Source: JBHYGK01 sp051859045 (lineage in GTDB: Bacteria > Pseudomonadota > Gammaproteobacteria > Xanthomonadales > Xanthomonadaceae). From it: a stretch of DNA of 64,000 nucleotides. This document shows positions 43,064 through 51,630 of this stretch, piece after piece. The notes under the pieces were generated by a model. The model was not told the DNA's origin and searched no databases. It was given only the letters and a program-made list of their open reading frames with translations. The stretch spans positions 1 through 64,000 of the forward strand of contig JBHYGK010000056.1 in assembly GCA_051859045.1 (NCBI GenBank), written 5' to 3'. The position numbers and the translations under genes are program-made. Positions within the stretch are counted from its first letter, which is position 1. Every line of letters begins with the position of its first letter.

Positions 43064-43738
43064 ATGAGCGAGCTGCTTCCCTGCGTCGAGCAGGCCACCG
43101 GGCCGCGCCCGGCCTGGAGCGTGGTCTGGCTGCACGGCCTCGGCGCCGACGGCCACGACTTCGCCCCGATCGTCCCCGACCTGGTCCGCCCGGGCTGGCC
43201 GCCGCTGCGCTTCGTGTTCCCGCACGCCCCGGTGCGGCCGGTGACGGTCAACGGCGGCGTGCCGATGCGGGCCTGGTACGACATCCCCGGCTTCGAGCCG
43301 GGCCTGCGCGACCGCGACGCCGCCGGCATCGACGCCTCGGTGGCCCAGGTCGAGGCGCTGATCGCCCGCGAGCGCGACCGCGGCGTGCCGGCCGCGCGGC
43401 TGATCCTGGCCGGCTTCTCGCAGGGCGCGGCGATCACGCTGGCCACCGGCCTGCGCCGGCGCGAGCCGCTGGCGGGCCTGGTGGCGCTGTCGGGCTACCT
43501 GCCGCAGCACGACGCCGCGGTGGCCGGGGCCACCCCCGCCGCCCGCCAGCAGCCCGCCTTCCTCGGCCACGGCGCGCAGGACCCGGTGGTGCCCCAGTCC
43601 ATGGGCGAGCGCGCCCGCGACGCGCTGAAGGGCCTCGGGATGGCCGTGGAGTGGCGCAGCTACCGCATGCCGCACAGCGTCTGCCCGGAGGAGATCGCCC
43701 ACCTCGGGGCCTGGATGCAGGCGCGCTTCGAGGCCTGA
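43064..43738 (+). CDS. Carboxylesterase/phospholipase of the alpha/beta hydrolase fold
   Basis: 224 aa, the usual size of the phospholipase/carboxylesterase (EstB, acyl-protein thioesterase-like) family. Oxyanion loop VVWLHGLGADGHDF (about 18-31), nucleophile Ser in AGFSQGAAIT (about 110-119), Asp in GHGAQDPVVP, and His in YRMPHSV complete the triad. Substrates are short-chain esters or lysophospholipids. Cytoplasmic, no signal. Confidence 0.92.
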   Translation: MSELLPCVEQATGPRPAWSVVWLHGLGADGHDFAPIVPDLVRPGWPPLRFVFPHAPVRPVTVNGGVPMRAWYDIPGFEPGLRDRDAAGIDASVAQVEALIARERDRGVPAARLILAGFSQGAAITLATGLRRREPLAGLVALSGYLPQHDAAVAGATPAARQQPAFLGHGAQDPVVPQSMGERARDALKGLGMAVEWRSYRMPHSVCPEEIAHLGAWMQARFEA

Positions 43739-43821
43739 GCGCCGGGCCGCCCGGGCGCCGGTCGCGGCCGGGCCGGGCCACCCGGGGCCAGGCCGGGATG
43801 ACGCCGGCGCGTGGCCATGGC

Positions 43822-43827
43822 TACTAT
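43822..43827 (+). promoter_or_regulatory. Candidate -10 (TACTAT) for the algR-type regulator
   Basis: TACTAT 63 bp before the predicted start at 43891; it is the only A/T-rich element in the 152-bp gap after the esterase. A -35 is not clear. Confidence 0.35.
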
Positions 43828-43890
43828 CGCTTCGCGTAATGGCTTCACGTTCCAGCTGCCGCACCCGCTCACGAGACGAGGATGGCCGCG

Positions 43891-44619
43891 ATGAAGGTGC
43901 TCATTGCCGATGACGAGCCGCTGGCGCGCGAGCGCCTGGCCGCGCTGTTGGCCGAGCTCGACGGCGTCGAGTGCATCGGCGCCGCGGCCGACGGCCACGA
44001 GGCCGTCGAGATGGCCACGCGCCTGGGGCCGGACGTGGTGCTGCTCGACATCGCGATGCCCGGCCTCGACGGCCTGGGCGCCGCGCGCGCGCTCGGCGCG
44101 CTCGAGGCCCCGCCGGCCATCGTGTTCTGCACCGCCTACGACCAGCACGCGCTGGACGCCTTCGAGGCCGCCGCCGCCGACTACCTGCTCAAGCCGGTCC
44201 GCCGCGAGCGGCTCGAGGCCGCGCTGGCCCGCGCGCGCAAGCTGGTACCGGTCCCCCCGCCCCCCGCCGGCGCGGCCGGCGACGGCCCGCGCAGCCACCT
44301 GTGCGCGCGCCTGCGCGGCAGCCTGCGGCGCATCCCCATCGAGGACGTGCGCTACCTGCAGGCCGAGGAGAAGTACGTCGTCGTCCACCACGCCCACGGC
44401 GAGGACCTGGTCGAGGACAGCCTGAAGCAGCTCGAGGCCGAGTTCGGCGAGCGCTTCGTGCGCATCCACCGCAACTGCCTGGTGGCGCGCGAGGAGCTGC
44501 GCGAGCTGCGCCGCCTCCCCGACGGCCGCGTGCACGCGGTGCTGCGCTCCGGCGGCCCGGCGCTCGAGGTCAGCCGGCGCTGCCTGCCGGCGCTGCGCGA
44601 GCGCCTCCGCGCGGGCTGA
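43891..44619 (+). CDS. algR: LytTR response regulator, AlgR family
   Basis: 242 aa. The receiver domain has the acidic pair DDEP (8-11), phospho-Asp in VVLLDIAMPG (near 54), Thr in FCTAYD and Lys in LLKPV. The DNA-binding LytTR domain begins near 145 (IPIEDVRYLQAEEKYVVVHH, and RFVRIHRNCLV). AlgR controls twitching motility and exopolysaccharide in Pseudomonas. The start at 43891 is preferred over ATG 43882 because GAGG abuts the first ATG and lies well spaced before the second. hemC follows as in Pseudomonas, but no histidine kinase (AlgZ/FimS) is adjacent. Confidence 0.85.
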   Translation: MKVLIADDEPLARERLAALLAELDGVECIGAAADGHEAVEMATRLGPDVVLLDIAMPGLDGLGAARALGALEAPPAIVFCTAYDQHALDAFEAAAADYLLKPVRRERLEAALARARKLVPVPPPPAGAAGDGPRSHLCARLRGSLRRIPIEDVRYLQAEEKYVVVHHAHGEDLVEDSLKQLEAEFGERFVRIHRNCLVAREELRELRRLPDGRVHAVLRSGGPALEVSRRCLPALRERLRAG

Positions 44620-44714
44620 ACGCCGCGGCGGCGCCCGCGCCGCCTTGATCGAGGTCGCGCCGACGCCCCGCGCGCTGCCGTACCATGCGCGTCCCGCCGC
44701 TGGAGCCACCCCGC

Positions 44715-45638
44715 ATGCCCGTCCTCCGCCTCGCCACCCGCCGCAGCGCGCTCGCGCTCTGGCAGACCGAGCACGTCGCGGCCCTGCTGCGCGCCGCCCA
44801 TCCCGGCCTCGAGGTAGTGCTGGTGCCGATGGTGACCCGGGGCGACCGCATCCTCGACCGCCCGCTCGCCGAGATCGGCGGCAAGGGCCTGTTCCTCAAG
44901 GAGCTCGAGGTGGCGATGCTCGAGGGCGAGGCCGACGCGGCCGTGCACTCGCTCAAGGACGTGCCGATGGAGCTCGACGGCCCGTTCGACCTGGCCTGCG
45001 TGCTCGAGCGCGCCGATCCCTTCGACGCCTTCGTCTCCAACGCCTTCGCGCGCCTGGACGCGCTGCCGGCCGGGGCCCGCGTGGGCACCTCCTCGCTGCG
45101 CCGCCAGGCCCAGCTGCGCGCGCTGCGCCCCGACCTGGTGATCCAGGACCTGCGCGGCAACGTCAACACCCGCCTGGCGCGCCTGGACGCCGGCGACTTC
45201 GACGCGATCCTGCTGGCCTGCGCCGGGCTCGACCGTCTGGGCTTCGAGGACCGCATCCGCGAGCGCCTGCGCGCGCCGACCTGGCTGCCGGCCGTGGCCC
45301 AGGGCGCGATCGCGGTCGAGGCGCGCGCGGGCGACGCCGCCACGGCGGCCTGGTTCGCGCCGCTGGAGCACGCCGCCACCCGCACCTGCGTGGACGCCGA
45401 GCGCGCGATGAACTGCCGCCTGCACGGCAGCTGCCAGGTGCCGGTCGCGGCCTACGCCACCCTCGCGGGCGGCACGCTGCACCTCGAGGGGCTGGTGGGC
45501 GATCCGGCCGGCGGCGGGCCGGGCGTGCGGACCGCGGCCAGCGGGCCGGCGGACGCCCCCGACGCGCTCGGCGCGCGGGTGGCCGAGGCCCTGCTCGCGC
45601 AGGGCGCCGGCGCCCTGCTGGGCCTGCCGGGCCACTGA
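44715..45638 (+). CDS. hemC: Porphobilinogen deaminase
   Basis: 307 aa. It begins VLRLATRRSALALWQTEHV. The conserved VTRGDRILDRPL, GGKGLFLKELE and SLKDVPME are present, with the active-site Asp in the latter. The dipyrromethane cofactor Cys is in GSCQVPVAAYA (near residue 240). It polymerises four porphobilinogens to hydroxymethylbilane in haem synthesis. Start at 44715, preceded by GGAG; an upstream ATG at 44685 lies inside a -10-like TACCAT. Confidence 0.96.
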   Translation: MPVLRLATRRSALALWQTEHVAALLRAAHPGLEVVLVPMVTRGDRILDRPLAEIGGKGLFLKELEVAMLEGEADAAVHSLKDVPMELDGPFDLACVLERADPFDAFVSNAFARLDALPAGARVGTSSLRRQAQLRALRPDLVIQDLRGNVNTRLARLDAGDFDAILLACAGLDRLGFEDRIRERLRAPTWLPAVAQGAIAVEARAGDAATAAWFAPLEHAATRTCVDAERAMNCRLHGSCQVPVAAYATLAGGTLHLEGLVGDPAGGGPGVRTAASGPADAPDALGARVAEALLAQGAGALLGLPGH

Positions 45639-45652
45639 CGCGGCGTCGCGCC

Positions 45653-45671
45653 CCGGGGCCGACGGCCCCGG
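45653..45671. terminator. Hairpin between convergent hemC and the DUF481 gene
   Basis: CCGGGGCC, loop GAC, GGCCCCGG, an 8-bp stem in the 48-bp convergent gap; it could terminate both genes. Confidence 0.45.
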
Positions 45672-45686
45672 CGCGCCCGCCCCGCC

Positions 45687-46484
45687 TCAGCGGAAGCGGT
45701 AGACCAGGTTGAGCGTGGTCAGGGTGTCGGTGTTGGCGCGGCCGACCGGCACGTCGGTGTTGTGGCGGCTCTGCAGGCCGACCTTCAGCGCCAGCGCCTC
45801 GTTCATCGCCACGACCAGCGCGAGGTCGTTCTGGGCGAAGGTGTTGTCGGCGCCCGACTCCACCAGCAGCAGGTTCTCGACGTGGGTCGACTCGGTGAGC
45901 TGCCACAGCGCGTCGAGCTCGCCGCGGGTGATGAACTCGCCGCTGGCCTCGCCCAGCACCGCGTCGCGCACGCGGCGGTAGCCGGGGCCGGCCTCGACCG
46001 CGAGGTGGCCGGCATCGCCGTCGACCAGCCGGATGCCGTAGTTCAGCGCGACCGTCGCCTGCCAGTCGTAGGCGGCGAAGTCGTCGTTCTCGTAGCGCAT
46101 CGCGGTCTTCCAGTAGCTGCGCTCGGTCATCTTCAGCGAGGTGGCGCCGCCCAGCACGTAGCGGTTGGCGGTGAGCGCGTAGCGGGTCTCGTCGCTGCCG
46201 TCGCCGTCGAAGTCGCCGGTGACCTCGCCGCGGGTGCGCAGGCCGGCGAGCGAGAACTCGTGCTTCCACTCGCTGTCCTCCCAGGCCAGGCCGAGCGCGC
46301 CGTTGAGGCTCTCGGAGCGGGTGTTGCCGCGGGCCACGGCCAGGCCGAGCTCGCCGTCGCCGCTCCAGCCGGCGGGCACCTCGGCCTCCTCGTGCTCGAA
46401 GGACTCCTCGGCGGCGGCCGTGCCGGCGGCGAGCGCCAGCGCGAGGGCGAGGAGGGCGGGGGCGGCGGGGATGCGACGGGTCAT
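45687..46484 (-). CDS. DUF481 outer-membrane beta-barrel protein
   Basis: 265 aa. Signal peptide (ALLALALALAAGTAAA) followed by a mature barrel rich in alternating aromatic/charged strands and ending with LVYRFR (terminal aromatic near the end). The blocks GELGLAVARGNTRSESLN and GPGYRRVRD match the DUF481 family (a small putative outer-membrane protein). No substrate is known. The gene is 8 bp downstream of the SLC13-type transporter gene on the same strand, so the two are likely co-transcribed. Confidence 0.85.
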   Translation of the reverse strand: MTRRIPAAPALLALALALAAGTAAAEESFEHEEAEVPAGWSGDGELGLAVARGNTRSESLNGALGLAWEDSEWKHEFSLAGLRTRGEVTGDFDGDGSDETRYALTANRYVLGGATSLKMTERSYWKTAMRYENDDFAAYDWQATVALNYGIRLVDGDAGHLAVEAGPGYRRVRDAVLGEASGEFITRGELDALWQLTESTHVENLLLVESGADNTFAQNDLALVVAMNEALALKVGLQSRHNTDVPVGRANTDTLTTLNLVYRFR

Positions 46485-46492
46485 GCGGGGCC

Positions 46493-48271
46493 TCAGGGCT
46501 GGAAGGGGAAGAACACGGGGATCGCCAGCACCGCGATCACCCAGAACAGCAGGTTGAGCGGGATGCCGATGCGCAGGTAGTCGGCGAAGCGGTAGCCGCC
46601 CGGGCCGTAGACCATGGTGTTGGTCTGGTAGCCGACCGGGGTGGCGAAGCTGGTGGAGGCGGCGAACAGCACCGCGACGATGAACGGGGTGGGGTCGAGC
46701 TCCATCGACACCGCGGTGGAGAACGCGATCGGCGTCAGCAGCACCGCGGTGGCGTTGTTGCTCATCATCTCGGTCAGCACCGCGGTGACCAGGTAGAGCC
46801 CGGCGAGCACCGCCAGCGGGCCGTAAGGGCCGATCACGTCGACCACGCCGCCGGCGAGCACGGTGGCCAGGCCGGACTTCTGCATCGCGATGCCCAGCGG
46901 GATCACGCCGGCGAGCAGCATGATCACCCGCCAGTCGATCGCGGCGTAGGCCTCCTCGGGCATCAGCACGCGCAGCGCGACCAGCGCGATGCAGCCCAGC
47001 AGCGCGCTGGCCACGATCGGCAGCCAGCCCAGCGCGGCCGCGCCGATCGCCGCGCCCATGATCGCCAGCGACAGCACCACCTTGCGCCGCGAGACCTGCT
47101 CGCGCTCGCGCTCGCTGAGCACCACCACGTTGGGGTTGCGGCGCAGCGCGGCCACCTCGGCCGGGTCGGCCAGCACCAGCAGGATGTCGCCCACCTGCAG
47201 CGTGACCTGCTTGAGGCTCTCGCGCAGCACCTCGCCGCGGCGCTGCATGGCCACCACGGTGGCGTTGTAGTGCCAGTGGAAGTCGAGCGAGCTGATCGTG
47301 GCGCCGATGAAGCGCGAGTTCGGCGCGACCATCAGCTCGGCGAACGCGCGGCCGTCGCCGTCGCCCGCGTTGAAGGTCTGGTCGGACAGGGTGAACTCGG
47401 GGTCGATCTCGAGCCCGAGCTCGTCCTTCAGCGCGCTGAGCTTGGACCAGTCGCCGCGCACCAGCAGCACGTCGCCCTCGCGCACGCGCTCGGCGCGCGG
47501 GGCCCAGACGTGCTCCTCGCCGCGCATCAGCTCGAGCACGTACACCCCGTGCTTCTCGCCCAGCCCGGCCTCGGCGACCGAGCGCCCGAGCAGGCGGCTG
47601 CCCGGCATCACCCGCAGCTCGGTGAGGTACTTGCCGAGGTCGTAGGCGTCGGTGAGGCCCTGGGCCGGGGCGTGGTGCGGCAGCAGCCAGCGCCGCACCA
47701 GCAGGATGTAGGCGAAGCCCACCGCCATCGTGATCAGGCCCACCGGGGCGAAGTCGAACAGCCCGAAGCCCGGGTGGCCGAGGTCGCGCGCCAGCGAGTT
47801 CACCAGCAGGTTGGTCGAGGTGCCGATCAGGGTGCACACGCCGCCCATCTGCGCCGCGTACGACAGCGGGATCAGCAGCTGCGAGGGCGACTGCTTGCTG
47901 GCCGCCGCGGCCGCCAGCACGATCGGCAGGAACACCGCCACCGCGGCGGTGTTGTTGACGAAGGCCGAGATCGGGCCCACCACGCCCATCAGCACCAGCA
48001 GGAACAGCCACGGCCAGCGCACCTTCGCCAGCAGCCGGCCCAGCGAGTGCAGCGCGCCGCTGGCCTGCAGGCCGGCGCTGAGCACGAACATCGCCGCCAC
48101 GGTGATCGTGGCCTCGGAGCTGAAGCCCGACAGCGCCTCGGACGGCGTGACCAGGCCCAGCACCAGCAGCGACGCCAGCACCAGCAGGGCGACCAGGTCG
48201 ACCGGCAGCTTCTCGGTGGTGAACAGGTAGACGGCGCCGGCGAGCACCGCCAGGACCAGCAGCGGCTCCAT
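46493..48271 (-). CDS. SLC13/DASS-type permease with two TrkA-C domains
   Basis: 592 aa. Ten or more membrane helices in two halves flank two RCK/TrkA_C domains (about 200-380: MPGSRLLGRSVAEAGLGEKHG and VAPNSRFIGATISSLDFHW). Sodium-type signatures VNNTAAVAVFLPIV and MSNNATAVLLTPIAFS, with GTSTNLLVN, mark the SNT motif region of citrate/sulfate/dicarboxylate transporters (CitT/SAC1-like). The substrate is not clear: sulfate, phosphate or a dicarboxylate are possible. Start at 48271; a GTG 11 codons upstream is an alternative. Confidence 0.88.
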   Translation of the reverse strand: MEPLLVLAVLAGAVYLFTTEKLPVDLVALLVLASLLVLGLVTPSEALSGFSSEATITVAAMFVLSAGLQASGALHSLGRLLAKVRWPWLFLLVLMGVVGPISAFVNNTAAVAVFLPIVLAAAAASKQSPSQLLIPLSYAAQMGGVCTLIGTSTNLLVNSLARDLGHPGFGLFDFAPVGLITMAVGFAYILLVRRWLLPHHAPAQGLTDAYDLGKYLTELRVMPGSRLLGRSVAEAGLGEKHGVYVLELMRGEEHVWAPRAERVREGDVLLVRGDWSKLSALKDELGLEIDPEFTLSDQTFNAGDGDGRAFAELMVAPNSRFIGATISSLDFHWHYNATVVAMQRRGEVLRESLKQVTLQVGDILLVLADPAEVAALRRNPNVVVLSEREREQVSRRKVVLSLAIMGAAIGAAALGWLPIVASALLGCIALVALRVLMPEEAYAAIDWRVIMLLAGVIPLGIAMQKSGLATVLAGGVVDVIGPYGPLAVLAGLYLVTAVLTEMMSNNATAVLLTPIAFSTAVSMELDPTPFIVAVLFAASTSFATPVGYQTNTMVYGPGGYRFADYLRIGIPLNLLFWVIAVLAIPVFFPFQP

Positions 48272-48402
48272 GGGAGGAGGCCTCGCGGGCGGAGGGGGGC
48301 GCACAGGGTAGCCGGCACGGCCCGGATGGCGAAGCCTTGGCCCGCGATGCCATCCTTGCGGCCCCGGCGCCCCCCTCGGCCGCCCGCCTGGATCCCACCC
48401 GC

Positions 48403-49371
48403 ATGGACCGCCACGAGCGCATCCTCGCGCTGCACCGCACGCTCGCCCACGCCCGCTACCCCGTCCCGGTGGCGCGGCTGATGGACGAGCTCGGCTGCTC
48501 GCGCGCCACCCTCTACCGCGACATCGCCTACCTGCGCGACCAGCTGATGGCCCCGGTGGTCAGCGAGGGCGACGGCGCCTTCCACTACGACAAGGCCGAG
48601 GCGGGCCGCTTCGAGCTGCCCGGGCTGTGGCTGAGCTCGGACGAGCTGCACGCGCTGATGGCGGCTCACCAGCTGCTCGACCGCACCGGCGGCGGGGTGC
48701 TGTCGAACGCGCTCGGCCCGCTGCGCAGCCGGATCGAGCAGCTGCTCGCGCAGCAGGCCGGCGGCAAGCGCTGGCCGGTGGAGCGGGTGCGGGTGATCGC
48801 GCGCGGCGTGCGCCGGCTCGACGAGACCGCGTTCCGGATGGTCGCCACCGCGGTGCTCGACCGCCGCCGGCTGGGCTTCGAGTACCGCGCGCGCTCCACC
48901 GACGCCGTCACCCGCCGCGTGGTCAGCCCGCAGCGGCTCACCCACTACCGCGACAACTGGTACCTCGACGCCTGGGACCACGGCCGCGAGGCGCTGCGCA
49001 GCTTCGCGGTGGACCGCGTGGTGGGCGCGCGCGTGCTCGAGGAGCCCAGCGACGACCGCCCCGAGGGCGAACTCGACCAGCACCTGGCCTCGAGCTACGG
49101 CATCTTCTCCGGCGCGCCCAAGGCCTGGGCCACGCTGCGGTTCTCGCCGAAGGCCGCGCGCTGGGTGGCCGACGAGCACTGGCATTCCAAGCAGGAGGGC
49201 CGGCGGCTGCCGGACGGCCGCTACGAGCTGCGCCTGCCCTACAGCAATGCGCGCGAGCTGCTGATGGACGTGCTGGCCTACGGCGCGGACGCCGAGGTCG
49301 TCGAACCGCCGGCCCTGCGCGAGCAGGCCCGCACCATGCTGCAGCTCGCGCTGGGGGCCTATGAACGCTGA
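48403..49371 (+). CDS. WYL domain transcriptional regulator, YafY type
   Basis: 322 aa. An N-terminal HTH_11-type winged helix (RHERILALHRTL, MDELGCSRATLYRDIAYLRD, about 1-50) and a WYL sensor domain with NWYLDAWDHGREALRSFAVDRV (about 185-207). A C-terminal WCX extension follows. WYL regulators bind nucleic acid or nucleotide ligands; many control stress or defence functions. It overlaps the patatin gene by 11 bp, and the two are probably co-expressed. Start at 48403 because the HTH begins at once. Confidence 0.88.
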   Translation: MDRHERILALHRTLAHARYPVPVARLMDELGCSRATLYRDIAYLRDQLMAPVVSEGDGAFHYDKAEAGRFELPGLWLSSDELHALMAAHQLLDRTGGGVLSNALGPLRSRIEQLLAQQAGGKRWPVERVRVIARGVRRLDETAFRMVATAVLDRRRLGFEYRARSTDAVTRRVVSPQRLTHYRDNWYLDAWDHGREALRSFAVDRVVGARVLEEPSDDRPEGELDQHLASSYGIFSGAPKAWATLRFSPKAARWVADEHWHSKQEGRRLPDGRYELRLPYSNARELLMDVLAYGADAEVVEPPALREQARTMLQLALGAYER

Positions 49372-50356
49372 CAGCCACGCCGCGCCGGTCTCCGGCGACG
49401 GCCACGCCCGCGGCGAGGCGCAGCGCGCCGCCCGCGCCGGCGCGCCCGCCGCGGGCACCGGCATCGCCCTGGTGCTCGGCGCCGGCGGCGCCCGCGGGCT
49501 CGCCCACCTGGGCGTGCTCGACGTGATCGAGGAGCGCGGCCTGCGCGTGGCCGCGATCGCCGGCAGCTCGATGGGCGCGCTGGTGGGCGGCATCTACGCC
49601 GCCGGCCACTTCAAGGCCTACCGCGACTGGGCCACCCGGCTGCAGCGCTCCGACGTGATCAGGCTGGTCGACATCGCCTTCGGGCATCCGGGGCTGATCA
49701 AGGGCGACCGCGTGATCGGCGCGCTGCGCGAGCTGGTCGGCGACCACCTCATCGAGGACCTGCCGATCCCCTACACCGCGGTGGCCTGCGACGTCGAGGC
49801 GCAGCGCGAGGTCTGGCTGCAGAAGGGCAAGCTGTTCGACGCGATCCGCGCCTCGATGGCCATCCCGATGGTGTTCACCCCGTTCCGGCTCAACGGCCGC
49901 GACCTCGTCGACGGCGGCCTGCTGGCCCCGGTGCCGATCGCGGCCACCCGCCAGGCGATGGTCGAGGCGGTGGTGGCGGTGGACGTCAACGCCCGCCCCG
50001 CCCGGGTGCCGGCGGCGGAGAGCAGGCCGCTGGCCGGCGCCACGGCCCCCGCGCCGGAGGGCGAGGGCGTCACCAGCCGCCTGGTGTCGATCGTGGGCGC
50101 GTGGATGGAGCGCCGCGCCGCGGCCGCCGCCGCCGAGGCCGACGCCGCCCCGCCGGGCGTGCTCGACCTGATGTCGCGTTCGCTCGACACCATGCAGGCG
50201 CAGCTCTCGCGCCTGCAGCTGGCGCTGGATCCGCCGGACGTGCTGGTGAACGTGTCGCGCGACGCCTGCCTGTTCTACGAGTACTGGCGGGCCGAGGAGA
50301 TGATCGCGCTCGGCCGCGCGGCGGCCGAGGAAGCGCTGGACGCCGCGGGGCTCTAG
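49361..50356 (+). CDS. Patatin-like phospholipase, RssA type
   Basis: 331 aa. Oxyanion loop GAGGARGLAHLG (about 42-53), nucleophile Ser in GSSMGALVGG (about 69-78), and Asp in DLVDGGLLAPVP (about 183-194). This is the Ser-Asp dyad of patatins, and all elements are intact. An Ala-rich N-terminal extension of about 35 residues has no recognisable signal; the protein is probably cytoplasmic or peripheral. Starts within the last codons of the WYL regulator (11-bp overlap). Confidence 0.9.
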   Translation: MNADSHAAPVSGDGHARGEAQRAARAGAPAAGTGIALVLGAGGARGLAHLGVLDVIEERGLRVAAIAGSSMGALVGGIYAAGHFKAYRDWATRLQRSDVIRLVDIAFGHPGLIKGDRVIGALRELVGDHLIEDLPIPYTAVACDVEAQREVWLQKGKLFDAIRASMAIPMVFTPFRLNGRDLVDGGLLAPVPIAATRQAMVEAVVAVDVNARPARVPAAESRPLAGATAPAPEGEGVTSRLVSIVGAWMERRAAAAAAEADAAPPGVLDLMSRSLDTMQAQLSRLQLALDPPDVLVNVSRDACLFYEYWRAEEMIALGRAAAEEALDAAGL

Positions 50357-50374
50357 CCCGCGGCGCCGCCGGGC

Positions 50375-51016
50375 TCACTGGAAGCCCGGGCGTCCCACCT
50401 GCTCGGGGGCCTGCGGCACCCGGCGCAGCGCGTCGGGGTCGACGCCGTGCGCGCGCAGGCGCTCGGCCAGGCGTGCGTACTCCGCGTCGTCCATCACCGC
50501 CTCGCGCGAGAACACCCAGGCCAGCTCGCGGTCGGGCGTGGCCAGCAGGGCCCAGGTGTAGTCGGCGTCGACCTCGAGCACGTGCAGGTCGACCGAGAAC
50601 ACCCAGAAGAAGCGCTGCCGCCAGTGCGCGCCGCCGGAGCCCGGCTGCGGCCGCGCCCGCGCGCCCAGGGTGCGCTCGTCGACCTCGTCGAAGGTCTTCT
50701 TCCAGGCGTAGGTGACATCGATGCCGCCGTCCTCGCGCAGCACGTAGGTGTCGGAGCTGGCCAGCTTCCCGCGCTCGGCGAAGTAGGGGATGTTGGCCAC
50801 CACCCACCAGCGGCCCATGAAGCGCGGCAGGTCGAGCGTGGGCAGGGGCGGGGTGGCCATGGCGGCGTCCTCGGTGGGCGTGGAGGCGGTGCGGCTGGCG
50901 CAGGCGGGCAGGCCGAGCGCGAGCAGGCCGGCGAGGGCCAGCGCGGCGAGGGCGACGGCGCGCGATCGGCGCGGGCGGTCGGCGGTGGGCAGCGGGTCTC
51001 GCGGCGTGGGGGTCAT
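50375..51016 (-). CDS. Outer-membrane lipocalin, Blc type
   Basis: 213 aa. Signal sequence with a lipobox LPAC (the Cys near residue 39) indicates a lipoprotein. The lipocalin signature GRWWVVANIPYFAERG (GxW, about 65-80) and the later YTWALLATPDRELAWVFSRE match bacterial Blc, an outer-membrane lipid-binding protein induced by membrane stress. Start at 51016; the longer frame adds 33 Arg/Pro-rich codons with no signal. Convergent with the patatin gene. Confidence 0.87.
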   Translation of the reverse strand: MTPTPRDPLPTADRPRRSRAVALAALALAGLLALGLPACASRTASTPTEDAAMATPPLPTLDLPRFMGRWWVVANIPYFAERGKLASSDTYVLREDGGIDVTYAWKKTFDEVDERTLGARARPQPGSGGAHWRQRFFWVFSVDLHVLEVDADYTWALLATPDRELAWVFSREAVMDDAEYARLAERLRAHGVDPDALRRVPQAPEQVGRPGFQ

Positions 51017-51165
51017 GGCGCGGGCCTCGGCGATGGGGAGGGCAGGGTGGGCGCGTCGCGGTGCACGGGGCGCGAACCGGAGGGGCCACCCGACGGGCGG
51101 TCGGGGCGGTCTCAATCGATGAGAAGCCCGGGCGGCAGCCTGTGGGCCACATCGGAGGACACGCC

Positions 51166-51513
51166 ATGCACCCCTCGCCCGCGCTCGCCGCCCAGACGTC
51201 CCGCTCCCCCAGCCGCGCCCCGCGCCCGCCCGCCGTCGACGAGCGCCTGCACGCCGGCGTCGTGGCCTGGCTGGGCCTGGGGCTGATCGCGCTGTGGATG
51301 CTGCCGGGGCTGCGCGCCGAGGCGCACTGGCTGTACTGGCTGCTGCTGGCGCCGGCGCTCGCGCTGGGCGTCCTCCACCGGACCCGCCTGGCGGCGGCGA
51401 TGCGCGCGGTCCTCGTCCCCCGCCCGCGCCGCCGTCGGCGGACCTCCTCGGCCCAGGCCCGGCGCGCCGGCTACGGCGTCCGCGCCGGCCGGCGCCGGGC
51501 CGAGGTGGCCTGA
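51166..51513 (+). CDS. Small membrane protein with basic C-terminus, unknown
   Basis: 115 aa. Two hydrophobic segments (VVAWLGLGLIALWML and LYWLLLAPALALGVL) form a probable hairpin in the inner membrane. Flanking regions are Ser/Pro/Arg-rich and the C-terminus is strongly basic (RRRRR run). A clear SD (GGAGGA) at proper spacing supports the ATG at 51166. No family recognised. Confidence 0.6.
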   Translation: MHPSPALAAQTSRSPSRAPRPPAVDERLHAGVVAWLGLGLIALWMLPGLRAEAHWLYWLLLAPALALGVLHRTRLAAAMRAVLVPRPRRRRRTSSAQARRAGYGVRAGRRRAEVA

Positions 51514-51588
51514 GCGCCCGTCCGGCGCCCGGGCGCGGCGGAAGGCCGCGGCCATGACTTTGGTCACGGAGGGGGGGCGCGGCCCGCG

Positions 51589-51597
51589 TGCTAGCGT
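51589..51597 (+). promoter_or_regulatory. Extended -10 (TGCTAGCGT) for the first S9 peptidase
   Basis: A TGnTAnnnT element lies 33 bp before the peptidase start. TTGGTC occurs further upstream but at non-optimal spacing. Confidence 0.4.
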
Positions 51598-51630
51598 CCC
51601 GGCCTGCCTTCCTCCAGTCCCGGGACTCCC

